Positions 1-5,009 of a stretch of 8,291 bases of DNA are shown in pieces; the stretch's first letter is position 1, and each line of letters begins with the position of its first letter. Position numbers and translations under genes: made by a program. Source of the stretch: JBBQKQ01 sp043719155 (GTDB lineage: Bacteria; Patescibacteriota; Minisyncoccia; Phycocordibacterales; UBA5272); the NCBI GenBank assembly GCA_043719155.1, contig JAYSUJ010000028.1, positions 1 to 8,291 on the forward strand. Direction: 5' to 3'. The notes under the pieces were generated by a model. It worked only from the letters and a program-made list of their open reading frames with translations, was not told the DNA's origin and made no database searches.

Positions 1-60
1 TAACCCTGTTAGGGCTTTGATGGCTCTAGGATCGTTAACTAATTTTTCTGTTTTAAACAT
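1..60 (-). CDS. Partial: N-terminus of a probable IS5-like transposase
   Basis: Only the first 20 codons lie in the window; the gene runs off the left edge. The peptide begins MFKTEK and contains DPRAIKALTGL. A short helix ending in an F/K..LTGL-type motif within the first 25 residues is typical, from memory, of the N-terminal DNA-binding part of IS5-like DDE transposases. ATG at 60 is chosen because the upstream ATG at about 75 hits a stop after seven codons. No Shine-Dalgarno is visible, which is common for transposases. The segment from here to about position 100 would be the upstream end of the element. Twenty residues are too few for a firm call; any short basic N-terminus could look similar. 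Confidence 0.4.
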   Translation of the reverse strand, partial: MFKTEKLVNDPRAIKALTGL

Positions 61-100
61 TACTACAGTCTAACATTTTGTTAAAAAGGAGCAAGCCTAG
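1..100 (-). mobile_element. Possible terminal part of an insertion sequence
   Basis: The putative transposase start lies about 40 bases from a CTAG at 97-100, a plausible distance between start codon and element end. CTAG fits the YTAR target duplication known for part of the IS5 family. Just inside it, bases 86-96 (AAGGAGCAAGC) recur in inverted orientation at 8243-8253. The other end of the element and its true inverted repeats are outside the window, so the boundary is a guess. Confidence 0.3.
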
Positions 101-136
101 TAAAGAAAAAAGAGGGGCGCGAAGCGCCCCTCTTTT
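100..136 (-). terminator. Strong intrinsic terminator of the 136-477 gene
   Basis: A perfect 13-bp stem (108-120 with 124-136) closes on a GAA loop and is followed on the minus strand by a T-rich run (positions 112 down to 100). The stem contains part of the TGA stop codon (136-138) of the gene it terminates. Flanking A and T runs make it potentially bidirectional, and it would shield the gene from the putative transposon on its left. Confidence 0.9.
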
Positions 137-477
137 CAGTGTAGCCCACCCTTGAACGTAATTCTTGGATCCAGCCACTTTGCTAGTCTCTGGGCGTAAT
201 AGCCAAAAGTAAGACTAACGAGAATGAACACCGGTATCCAGTGAACAAAGTCTTCATCACATCTACCTTTTAAACAAATTACACCTACAACGATCAAAAG
301 GAACGTGCTTGCCCCAGCGAGAGTGTAAAAAATGTTTGAGAGAGCAAATACAAGTACTGCCCTGTGCCTCCATGCATATTTACATAAAAAGTAAACTCCT
401 GTGAGTAAGAGTATTGCGACTGACATTGCGGCCAGCTTTGAAGTAATCAGAGCAAGCACTCCAGAAATCTTGTCCAT
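136..477 (-). CDS. Small three-helix membrane protein, function unknown
   Basis: 113 residues, not recognised as any family. Three hydrophobic stretches are visible at about 15-33, 41-69 and 77-95. The positive loop KYAWRHR (about 33-39) and the positive tail after helix 3 (AQRLAKW) suggest a cytoplasmic C-terminus and an outside N-terminus. Cys68 and Cys73 would flank the outside loop KGRCDEDF and could pair. The ATG at 477 is supported by AAGGAG at 484-489, six bases upstream. The gene is a single transcription unit: its own promoter (512-540) and a hairpin terminator overlapping the stop codon. Base composition is more balanced than in the AT-rich housekeeping genes. No catalytic motif is seen. 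Coding status is well supported by the expression signals, not by homology. Confidence 0.8.
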   Translation of the reverse strand: MDKISGVLALITSKLAAMSVAILLLTGVYFLCKYAWRHRAVLVFALSNIFYTLAGASTFLLIVVGVICLKGRCDEDFVHWIPVFILVSLTFGYYAQRLAKWLDPRITFKGGLH

Positions 478-511
478 GATGGACTCCTTTTTTTCAAGTT
501 GCTAGAAATTA

Positions 512-540
512 ATTCTAAAATAGAACGAGAGATATGTAAA
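512..540 (-). promoter_or_regulatory. Promoter of the 136-477 gene
   Basis: On the minus strand TTTACA (535-540) and TAGAAT (512-517) are separated by exactly 17 bases, giving a good sigma-70-like promoter. The -35 box lies in the T-rich tail of the preceding gene's terminator, so the two tandem genes are insulated but tightly packed. Confidence 0.65.
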
Positions 541-571
541 GAAAAGGCCCTGGTTCTTAAACCAGGGCTTT
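535..571 (-). terminator. Intrinsic terminator of the 588-863 gene
   Basis: A stem of 9 strict pairs (547-555 with 560-568) extended by a G-U and two A-U pairs (544-546 with 569-571) has a CTTA loop. On the minus strand it is followed by TTTTCTTTA. It lies 16 bases past the stop codon. Confidence 0.85.
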
Positions 572-587
572 AAAGATAACATCAAAC

Positions 588-863
588 TCAGTCTCCATCA
601 CCGAAGTGGAGTTCAAACCACTCCAGGAATCGAGCACCTACGAATGTAAAGGCTAGGAACATAATGCCTGCCAAAGCTTTATGCCCTGTTTCTGGGTTAC
701 TTTTCCCTGTTATTGTTTCGAAACCGGATGCAATTAAGAAGCCAACTCCGAAGCAAAAGGTAAAGATGAGTACTATTGTCAGAAATTGCGGGAGCATGTA
801 GATTATTAGTCCAAATACCACCGCCACAGCAATCCATTGTGCAGCTATCAAAACGATGTCCAT
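588..863 (-). CDS. Small hydrophobic membrane protein, function unknown
   Basis: 91 residues, not recognised. Hydrophobic segments at about 4-23, 26-47 and 64-79 suggest two or three membrane helices, with a polar loop (ETITGKSNPETGHK) and an acidic, aromatic tail (EWFELHFGDGD). Start ATG at 863 follows AAGGAG (872-877) by eight bases. It has a promoter at 906-934 and a terminator at 535-571, so it is probably transcribed alone, though readthrough from the superoxide dismutase 91 bases upstream is possible because no terminator is seen there. Length, topology and expression signals resemble the next gene (136-477), but the two proteins share no obvious sequence. They may be a functional pair only by position. 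Confidence 0.78.
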   Translation of the reverse strand: MDIVLIAAQWIAVAVVFGLIIYMLPQFLTIVLIFTFCFGVGFLIASGFETITGKSNPETGHKALAGIMFLAFTFVGARFLEWFELHFGDGD

Positions 864-905
864 GGCTTTAACTCCTTTTTGCTAAACCAAGTCTTCAGAA
901 TGCAT

Positions 906-934
906 ATTTTACAACATATTTTGTATAAAGTAAA
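906..934 (-). promoter_or_regulatory. Promoter of the 588-863 gene
   Basis: Minus-strand TTTACT (929-934) and TAAAAT (906-911) are 17 bases apart. A start point near 899 would leave a leader of about 36 bases containing the AAGGAG site at 872-877. Confidence 0.55.
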
Positions 935-954
935 GCAAAATGAATTGGTAGCCA

Positions 955-1548
955 TCACTTAAGTCTTTGTAAAATAGCGTCCCAATTTAAATGCATAAAA
1001 ATGGAGTCTAAATATATTTGTCTATCAGTACCAAAATCTTTAATATAAGCATGTTCAAACATATCTACATTTAAAATAATATTTACGTCGGCTAACATAC
1101 CTGCGTCATGCTCGTTTACCCAAGTATTTATGAGTTTTCCAGTTTGTCTGTCTTGCACTAGCATTGTCCAGCCCATGCCACGCATTTTACAAATATTTAT
1201 AAAATCTTTTTTCCAATTTTCAAAACTTCCAAAATCTTGTGTGAATCTTAGTTCTAGGGCGGCGGCTCCGCCGACGCCCACCTCTTTTGTCAATCCATCA
1301 AAAAACAACTCATGCAAACGCATTCCGTTAAACTCCCAACCAAACCTTCTATGCAGCTCAGTCCACTCTGGTAAAAACTTGGCTTGGTAGTCGGCTTCAA
1401 AAGTTTTTACTTGCTCAAATTTTTCTATCAGTAAATTCGTATTTTTTACGTAACCTTCGTAAAGTTTGAAATGCATTTGCATAGCCTCATTGGAAATTTT
1501 GCCAATATCTACTAAGTGTGTATAATTTTTTATTTCGTATTTTTGCAT
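955..1548 (-). CDS. Superoxide dismutase, Fe/Mn family
   Basis: 197 residues, the usual length of the family. It converts superoxide to hydrogen peroxide and oxygen in the cytoplasm. The four metal ligands are visible: His26 (MQMHF), His79 (RLHEL), Asp162 and His166 (VDMFEHAY). Tyr33 (EGYVKNTN), the FGSFENWKKDF segment and GWTMLV (126-131) also match the family. It is divergent: the usual HH pair following the first ligand (as in GKHH) is KLYE here, and the second ligand sits in NGMRLHELFF instead of the common NH.F.W motif. Metal type cannot be decided by eye. ATG at 1548 is chosen because the protein then begins with a normal short lead-in; the open frame continues to 1758 but that part is antisense to the 1646-1825 gene. 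No Shine-Dalgarno is seen. Confidence 0.9.
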   Translation of the reverse strand: MQKYEIKNYTHLVDIGKISNEAMQMHFKLYEGYVKNTNLLIEKFEQVKTFEADYQAKFLPEWTELHRRFGWEFNGMRLHELFFDGLTKEVGVGGAAALELRFTQDFGSFENWKKDFINICKMRGMGWTMLVQDRQTGKLINTWVNEHDAGMLADVNIILNVDMFEHAYIKDFGTDRQIYLDSIFMHLNWDAILQRLK

Positions 1549-1558
1549 ACATAGTAAT

Positions 1559-1564
1559 ATTGTA
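1559..1564 (-). promoter_or_regulatory. Candidate -10 box of the superoxide dismutase gene
   Basis: Minus-strand TACAAT lies ten bases before the ATG at 1548, so transcription would start within a few bases of the start codon, giving an almost leaderless message. No convincing -35 box is seen, so this is tentative. Confidence 0.35.
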
Positions 1565-1589
1565 CATCTACAAAGAAACTTGTGCATCA

Positions 1590-1618
1590 TTGACTTTCTG
1601 TTTAAAAAATGTTTAAAT
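1590..1618 (+). promoter_or_regulatory. Promoter of the 1646-1825 gene
   Basis: TTGACT (1590-1595, five of six consensus bases) and TTAAAT (1613-1618) are 17 bases apart. It fires away from the superoxide dismutase gene, with which it shares a 97-base intergenic region. Confidence 0.55.
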
Positions 1619-1633
1619 TTATTTACCTCAGAA

Positions 1634-1639
1634 AAGGAG
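1634..1639 (+). promoter_or_regulatory. Ribosome binding site deciding a GTG start
   Basis: AAGGAG six bases before GTG at 1646. It favours this GTG over the in-frame ATG at 1580, which lies upstream of the predicted promoter -35 box. Confidence 0.75.
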
Positions 1640-1645
1640 CATTCA

Positions 1646-1825
1646 GTGACTGATGAAATCAGGAAGATACTTGGGTTGTTGGTAATTGCAGCTGGGCTGC
1701 ACCTTGCCGCAAACCCATTTCCATTAGCCCGCACAGGGATGGAATGGCTGGACTTCATTGAAATGGCATTAGGCCTCGCTCTCGCCTCCGCTGGTTATTT
1801 CTATAGCTTTCTCCGGAAAGTGTGA
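1646..1825 (+). CDS. Two-helix membrane peptide, function unknown
   Basis: 59 residues from a GTG start: a charged N-terminus (TDEIRK), a hydrophobic helix at about 7-25, a short loop with NPFPLARTGMEW, a second helix at about 34-53, and a basic end (SFLRKV). The hairpin topology with charged ends suggests a small inner-membrane protein with both termini in the cytoplasm. Not recognised as a family. Start choice rests on the AAGGAG site at 1634-1639; the promoter at 1590-1618 and the terminator at 1845-1881 make it a single-gene unit. Its codons are richer in G and C than those of the superoxide dismutase next door. Confidence 0.72.
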   Translation: MTDEIRKILGLLVIAAGLHLAANPFPLARTGMEWLDFIEMALGLALASAGYFYSFLRKV

Positions 1826-1844
1826 GAAATTACCCATGCAGACC

Positions 1845-1881
1845 AGCCGTCGTCCTAGCAATAGTTCGGCGGTTTTCTTTT
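1845..1881 (+). terminator. Intrinsic terminator of the 1646-1825 gene
   Basis: Stem 1845-1852 with 1867-1874 (eight pairs, two of them G-U), an inner CTA/TAG stem closed by a GCAA tetraloop (1858-1861), then TTTTCTTTT. It is immediately followed by the promoter of the next gene. Confidence 0.7.
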
Positions 1882-1890
1882 CCCATGCCC

Positions 1891-1918
1891 TTGACAAGAT
1901 ATCATATTATGTTATTAT
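1891..1918 (+). promoter_or_regulatory. Strong promoter of the RyR-like gene
   Basis: A perfect TTGACA (1891-1896), a 16-base spacer and TATTAT (1913-1918). It is the best promoter in the window, suggesting high expression of the 1970-2452 gene. Predicted start point is near 1925. Confidence 0.75.
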
Positions 1919-1925
1919 GTTTAGA

Positions 1926-1958
1926 CCACCGACTTAGGGTGGGATTTGGCAAACCAAA
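1926..1958 (+). promoter_or_regulatory. Two small hairpins in the leader of the RyR-like gene
   Basis: CCACC (1926-1930) pairs with GGTGG (1938-1942), placing a hairpin at the predicted 5' end of the message. TTTGG (1945-1949) pairs with CCAAA (1954-1958) around a CAAA loop and touches the ribosome binding site at 1958-1963. They may stabilise the message or tune initiation; both are short, so chance is possible. Confidence 0.35.
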
Positions 1959-1963
1959 GAGGA
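1958..1963 (+). promoter_or_regulatory. Ribosome binding site deciding the start at 1970
   Basis: AGAGGA six bases before ATG at 1970. It favours that ATG over the in-frame TTG at 1946, which has no such site. Confidence 0.65.
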
Positions 1964-1969
1964 CTTCCA

Positions 1970-2452
1970 ATGGGCATCCGCTCACAGATCTCTGAAATTC
2001 TTCGTACCCCAGCTCGTCTGTCCGAAATCACAGGGAAACCTGTCGATAAGGCAAGCGACATCGCAATGAACGCCGCGGGCCTACTCGCGGTTTCGGAAGC
2101 AGTCGGCATCTTTGCTTTCATCAGCGGAGACACCGGTGACAAGGGTTACGGAGTGGCGCTTGACTTTTTCTGCAGCATTCCGGCCGAACGGTCTCCAGAC
2201 CGTAGCGCCGACGTGCAGCACGAGATCGCAAAGCGTATCGCCCACGCTACGTGGGCTCAAAGCCAAATTTATAGGGGAATGATCGAAACCCCGCTCACGC
2301 CGTTCGCACGGCTGGAAAGGAAACGCTCGGACGATGAATACGTCCTTGCCGTTTACGATCTGCTCCCACCTGAAGAGGTGGCCAAAGATTGGGAGCAGGT
2401 GCAAAAATACGCCATCAGGCTCCGTGACCTTATCACGAAACTCGCCGTCTAG
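1970..2452 (+). CDS. RyR-like domain protein
   Basis: 160 residues. The C-terminal half (about 83-155) follows the pattern of the RyR domain known from ryanodine receptors and from bacterial proteins: IAKRIAHATWAQSQIYRG corresponds to the helix with IAE..HE.WA..RI..G, and VYDLLPPEEVAKDWEQVQ to VPY.ELPE.E...DR.T. The usual WTYG and the HP before the VPY-type segment are missing, so it is a divergent member. The N-terminal half has a hydrophobic, alanine-rich stretch (about 34-52) and SGDTGDKGYG, not recognised. In bacteria RyR domains are regarded as ligand-sensing modules linked to nucleotide signalling; the ligand here is unknown. Strong promoter, AGAGGA site and terminator make it a single-gene unit. 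GC is high: 30/60 in 1981-2040 and 36/60 in 2161-2220, against 19/60 in an infB line (7261-7320). No membrane anchor is certain. Confidence 0.85.
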   Translation: MGIRSQISEILRTPARLSEITGKPVDKASDIAMNAAGLLAVSEAVGIFAFISGDTGDKGYGVALDFFCSIPAERSPDRSADVQHEIAKRIAHATWAQSQIYRGMIETPLTPFARLERKRSDDEYVLAVYDLLPPEEVAKDWEQVQKYAIRLRDLITKLAV

Positions 2453-2493
2453 ACTCCTCGATATTGCTTCGGGGGGCCACAGGTGAGACAACT

Positions 2494-2529
2494 GGGCACG
2501 CTTTAAACAGTGTGCCCTTTTCTTTTTCT
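2494..2529 (+). terminator. Intrinsic terminator of the RyR-like gene
   Basis: Stem 2494-2502 with 2509-2517 (nine pairs, one G-U, three G-C at the base), loop TTAAAC, then TTTTCTTTTTC. It separates the RyR-like gene from the gene at 2571, arguing against a simple operon. Confidence 0.85.
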
Positions 2530-2540
2530 CAAAATCTTTA

Positions 2541-2549
2541 TGTTATACT
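2541..2549 (+). promoter_or_regulatory. Extended -10 promoter of the 812-residue gene
   Basis: TGTTATACT is an extended -10 box (TGn followed by TATACT). No good -35 is visible, as is common when the TG extension is present. The start point would be near 2556, only about 15 bases before the ATG at 2571. Confidence 0.55.
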
Positions 2550-2556
2550 TTTTATC

Positions 2557-2578
2557 ATTATGAAGAGATTATGAAGAG
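2557..2578 (+). repeat. Perfect 11-bp tandem duplication of the start-codon region
   Basis: ATTATGAAGAG occurs twice in direct succession (2557-2567 and 2568-2578). Each copy carries an ATG. Because 11 is not a multiple of three, the two ATGs are in different frames. Confidence 0.9.
2560..2574 (+). promoter_or_regulatory. Four-codon upstream reading frame overlapping the start
   Basis: The first ATG of the tandem duplication opens MKRL followed by TGA at 2572-2574; this stop overlaps the main start codon (2571-2573) as ATGA. Ribosomes starting at the first ATG would stop exactly where the main frame begins, so coupling or competition is possible. Its translation is not shown by the sequence alone. 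Confidence 0.35.
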
Positions 2579-5009
2579 TCCGAGTCCGCAACCAGAGTCA
2601 CCGACTTTTAATATTAATAATTTTTCCGAAGCAGCAGCCGAGCATCGGAAACTTTATACTTCCAAAGCTCCTGAAGCTGGAAAAAAGAGAATTGACTTTT
2701 GCGAAAGAATAGCTGAAGGTGCCTTAGATAAATGGCGAGAAGCAGATCCAAAACTCAAATTATCTTTGAAAGGAGATTTAGTTGGTTTAAAAATAGACAT
2801 TGGGGAAGAAGGTACCTCTGGTATCCATGCCCATATTCCCTATCACCTTTTAAAACTAGAAACATTAAAAAAACTAAGTAGTCATGTCTACGACCAAAAC
2901 GGAGTTTACACAGGCCAAGCAGAAAACACACAGATTTATGGCGAGAATTCTGAACACAATCCAGAGCTACAAAAAATAATAATAGACGGTTATAACAGTC
3001 CCGAACCAAATAAACTAAAAATTTCAAAAGAAGAATATGAAAGCATGTTAACACTTTCGGAAGAGAGTCTAGGATTGATGTCAGAAAATTTATACCAAAG
3101 CGACTCTTACCATCCTTTTGATAGGAATTTCCTAGCTCATCAGTTTTTTTATTTGCCAGAGCTAGTAGCTAAGCAAGTTCGTCGAGGTTACCCTATAACC
3201 CCAGAAACCTTGGACTATGTTTTCTCTGACAAAATGGAGTTTACTCTGGAAAGAACCATCAAAAGCAGAATTATGTCCATACTCCGTTTTGTTTCTTTTA
3301 TACAAATAGAAAATGAGGCTTCAAGTTTTAAACAATCTCGCCACTCGCCTCACATTTCTTTCAATTTAAATAATGAAGCCAAGCGAATACACACTTTACA
3401 AAAAAGTACTTTAGGAGAAAATTATTTAATTCAAGCTGGTAAATGTATTCAATATATTTTACAACGTTTTTCAGTAAAACAGTTAGAGGAAATGGGTATC
3501 ACGGTTTGTACTACAGCCTATGGTGGCGGCGACAAAATGTTTGCCTTTTGGAGTCAAGGGGAATACGCAAGTGTTTTATTGAGGCCTGGTACAAATATTG
3601 ATGAAAAATTTGTAAAAGACTTTGAAGCCAATTCCGAGCAGCAGGTCCTGGCCAGAGCTGACTTCGAAACTTTAGATACAAACATGCGTTTAGCTTTTAC
3701 AGCAGAAAATTTATTTAACAATACCTTAAATATTCGCAGACTTTCTAAAAATTCCAATGACTATGACCCTAATAATTTAGCAAGCAAGGAAACAATTTCA
3801 GAAAACTCAACCATACTTTTAACTATTTTCGCGAGAGAGTTGCCGGCTGCACAGATGCACGAATTTGCAAAAGTATTTGAAAATTTTAAAAACAATGTGA
3901 TCTCTCCACAAGATTTTGCAATCTTTTTGACCAAAATAATGGAAGTCTTTCGTGGAAAAGTTTGGGTTAAACCCCAAGTTTTACTTGAACAACATTTGCA
4001 AAAACCTAAAAAAGTCGTAGTTAAATTTGGAAAAGACTACAACCAGTCTTTTCCAAAAGAACATTTAAGAAGTGATGCAAATGAACGAAGTGAACCTTTT
4101 TCTCCACTTTTGCGAAACCTGCCAGAGCAAGACGTATCTTTCGCAGTTTCCATGACCAAAGACGCAATCCCTTTTGCCCAATGCGCTCGCATGATGCGTA
4201 TCTTAGGGCTAGAGCCGAGCAACACCATTTCTTGTTTGGTTGGCAGCTCTAAAATGCAAGGAGATAAAAACCAAGCAGTAGCTCAAACAGTATCGCAGGC
4301 TGTCTACGATGTTTCAAAAACCATTAAAGCGAATGTTGGTATGCCTGGTACCCAACCTGGTTACGCAGCTCAACTTTTACAACCTGTTTTACCAAACCGT
4401 GGTAAAGAAAATGAACCGGATTACTTTTCTATTATCCCAGGTAAAAATGTACCTTTCACCGGCAACCCGTATTTTGACGAAACTGACAAAAAGCACTCCT
4501 ATGCAGCTGTACCTAACAAGTCTTTTGTGACACCATTTGACGGCGGTTTTGGAAAACACCCAGACGAGGTACGTCATCACAACCTTATTCAAGAAAGCAT
4601 TTATGCGGCCATGTCCGACGGCTTTAAAAGAGTTACTTTGGTTGCAAATGCGGGTTTTGGAGCTATAACCGAAATGGTCATGGCTTTACAAAACAACTCA
4701 CCCATTCTTTTTGTAGCTGACTCAGGAAGACTTGCAACCTTCGTATCTAAAATTTTAGAAAAGAACCCATCAAATTCCGAAACTTTTTTGAATCTATCTA
4801 ATCTTGATATTTTGAAAGCTAAGCTGGCCGAAATTCTGCCAGAGTTAGATGAAACAAACCAACTAGAGTTACAAAAATCACTTGAAAATGAAAAGTATTT
4901 AAATGAACTAGCAACTTTCTTTGCTGTCGCTTCTAAAAAACCAAATTTAATTTCTAGCTGTGAAAGTACAAATTTAGAAAAATTGATGTTAGAGTTATTT
5001 AATTCTTAA
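2571..5009 (+). CDS. Large protein with C-terminal SLOG-like nucleotide-binding domain
   Basis: 812 residues. The C-terminal third (about 550-730) looks like a SLOG Rossmann-like fold (LOG / TRPM-LSDAT superfamily): a strand and loop TISCLVGSS (552-560), the glycine-rich MPGTQPGYAAQ (591-601), YFSIIPGK (618-625), VTLVANAGFGAITE (688-701), which matches the LOG-type PGGxGTxxE motif in degenerate form with Glu701 kept, and FVADSGRLATF (714-724), which matches the GSGRAAD-type end of TRPM/LSDAT domains. Known members bind or process nucleotide-type ligands such as ADP-ribose or cytokinin nucleotides. Residues 1-540 are not recognised; they appear soluble and largely helical, with no signal peptide or membrane helix. 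A helical tail follows 740. AT-rich, extended -10 promoter, start codon within an 11-bp duplication, only a weak AAGAGA before the ATG. Its 3' end overlaps the convergent desulfurase gene by 11 bp. The domain call is moderate; catalysis versus sensing cannot be told. Confidence 0.9.
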   Translation: MKSPSPQPESPTFNINNFSEAAAEHRKLYTSKAPEAGKKRIDFCERIAEGALDKWREADPKLKLSLKGDLVGLKIDIGEEGTSGIHAHIPYHLLKLETLKKLSSHVYDQNGVYTGQAENTQIYGENSEHNPELQKIIIDGYNSPEPNKLKISKEEYESMLTLSEESLGLMSENLYQSDSYHPFDRNFLAHQFFYLPELVAKQVRRGYPITPETLDYVFSDKMEFTLERTIKSRIMSILRFVSFIQIENEASSFKQSRHSPHISFNLNNEAKRIHTLQKSTLGENYLIQAGKCIQYILQRFSVKQLEEMGITVCTTAYGGGDKMFAFWSQGEYASVLLRPGTNIDEKFVKDFEANSEQQVLARADFETLDTNMRLAFTAENLFNNTLNIRRLSKNSNDYDPNNLASKETISENSTILLTIFARELPAAQMHEFAKVFENFKNNVISPQDFAIFLTKIMEVFRGKVWVKPQVLLEQHLQKPKKVVVKFGKDYNQSFPKEHLRSDANERSEPFSPLLRNLPEQDVSFAVSMTKDAIPFAQCARMMRILGLEPSNTISCLVGSSKMQGDKNQAVAQTVSQAVYDVSKTIKANVGMPGTQPGYAAQLLQPVLPNRGKENEPDYFSIIPGKNVPFTGNPYFDETDKKHSYAAVPNKSFVTPFDGGFGKHPDEVRHHNLIQESIYAAMSDGFKRVTLVANAGFGAITEMVMALQNNSPILFVADSGRLATFVSKILEKNPSNSETFLNLSNLDILKAKLAEILPELDETNQLELQKSLENEKYLNELATFFAVASKKPNLISSCESTNLEKLMLELFNS

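Noticed and set aside
1130..1390. Plus-strand frame inside the superoxide dismutase gene
   Set aside because: Antisense to a gene with clear family motifs; no ribosome binding site or protein character.
1549..1758. Long N-terminal extension of the superoxide dismutase frame
   Set aside because: It is antisense to the well-signalled 1646-1825 gene, is rich in residues unlike the family, and the protein has a normal length from 1548.
1946..1969. Earlier TTG start for the RyR-like gene
   Set aside because: No ribosome binding site before it, whereas AGAGGA stands six bases before the ATG at 1970.
2081..2491. Minus-strand frame opposite the RyR-like gene
   Set aside because: High-GC genes often leave open antisense frames. 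The plus strand has promoter, ribosome binding site, domain match and terminator; the minus frame has none.
955..2574. Alternative genetic code with TGA as glycine
   Set aside because: TGA ends several genes at sensible places next to terminators, and conserved genes contain no internal in-frame TGA.
1646..5009. One operon of the membrane peptide, RyR-like and SLOG-like genes
   Set aside because: Each gap contains a hairpin terminator followed by a new promoter, so a shared transcript is not supported.
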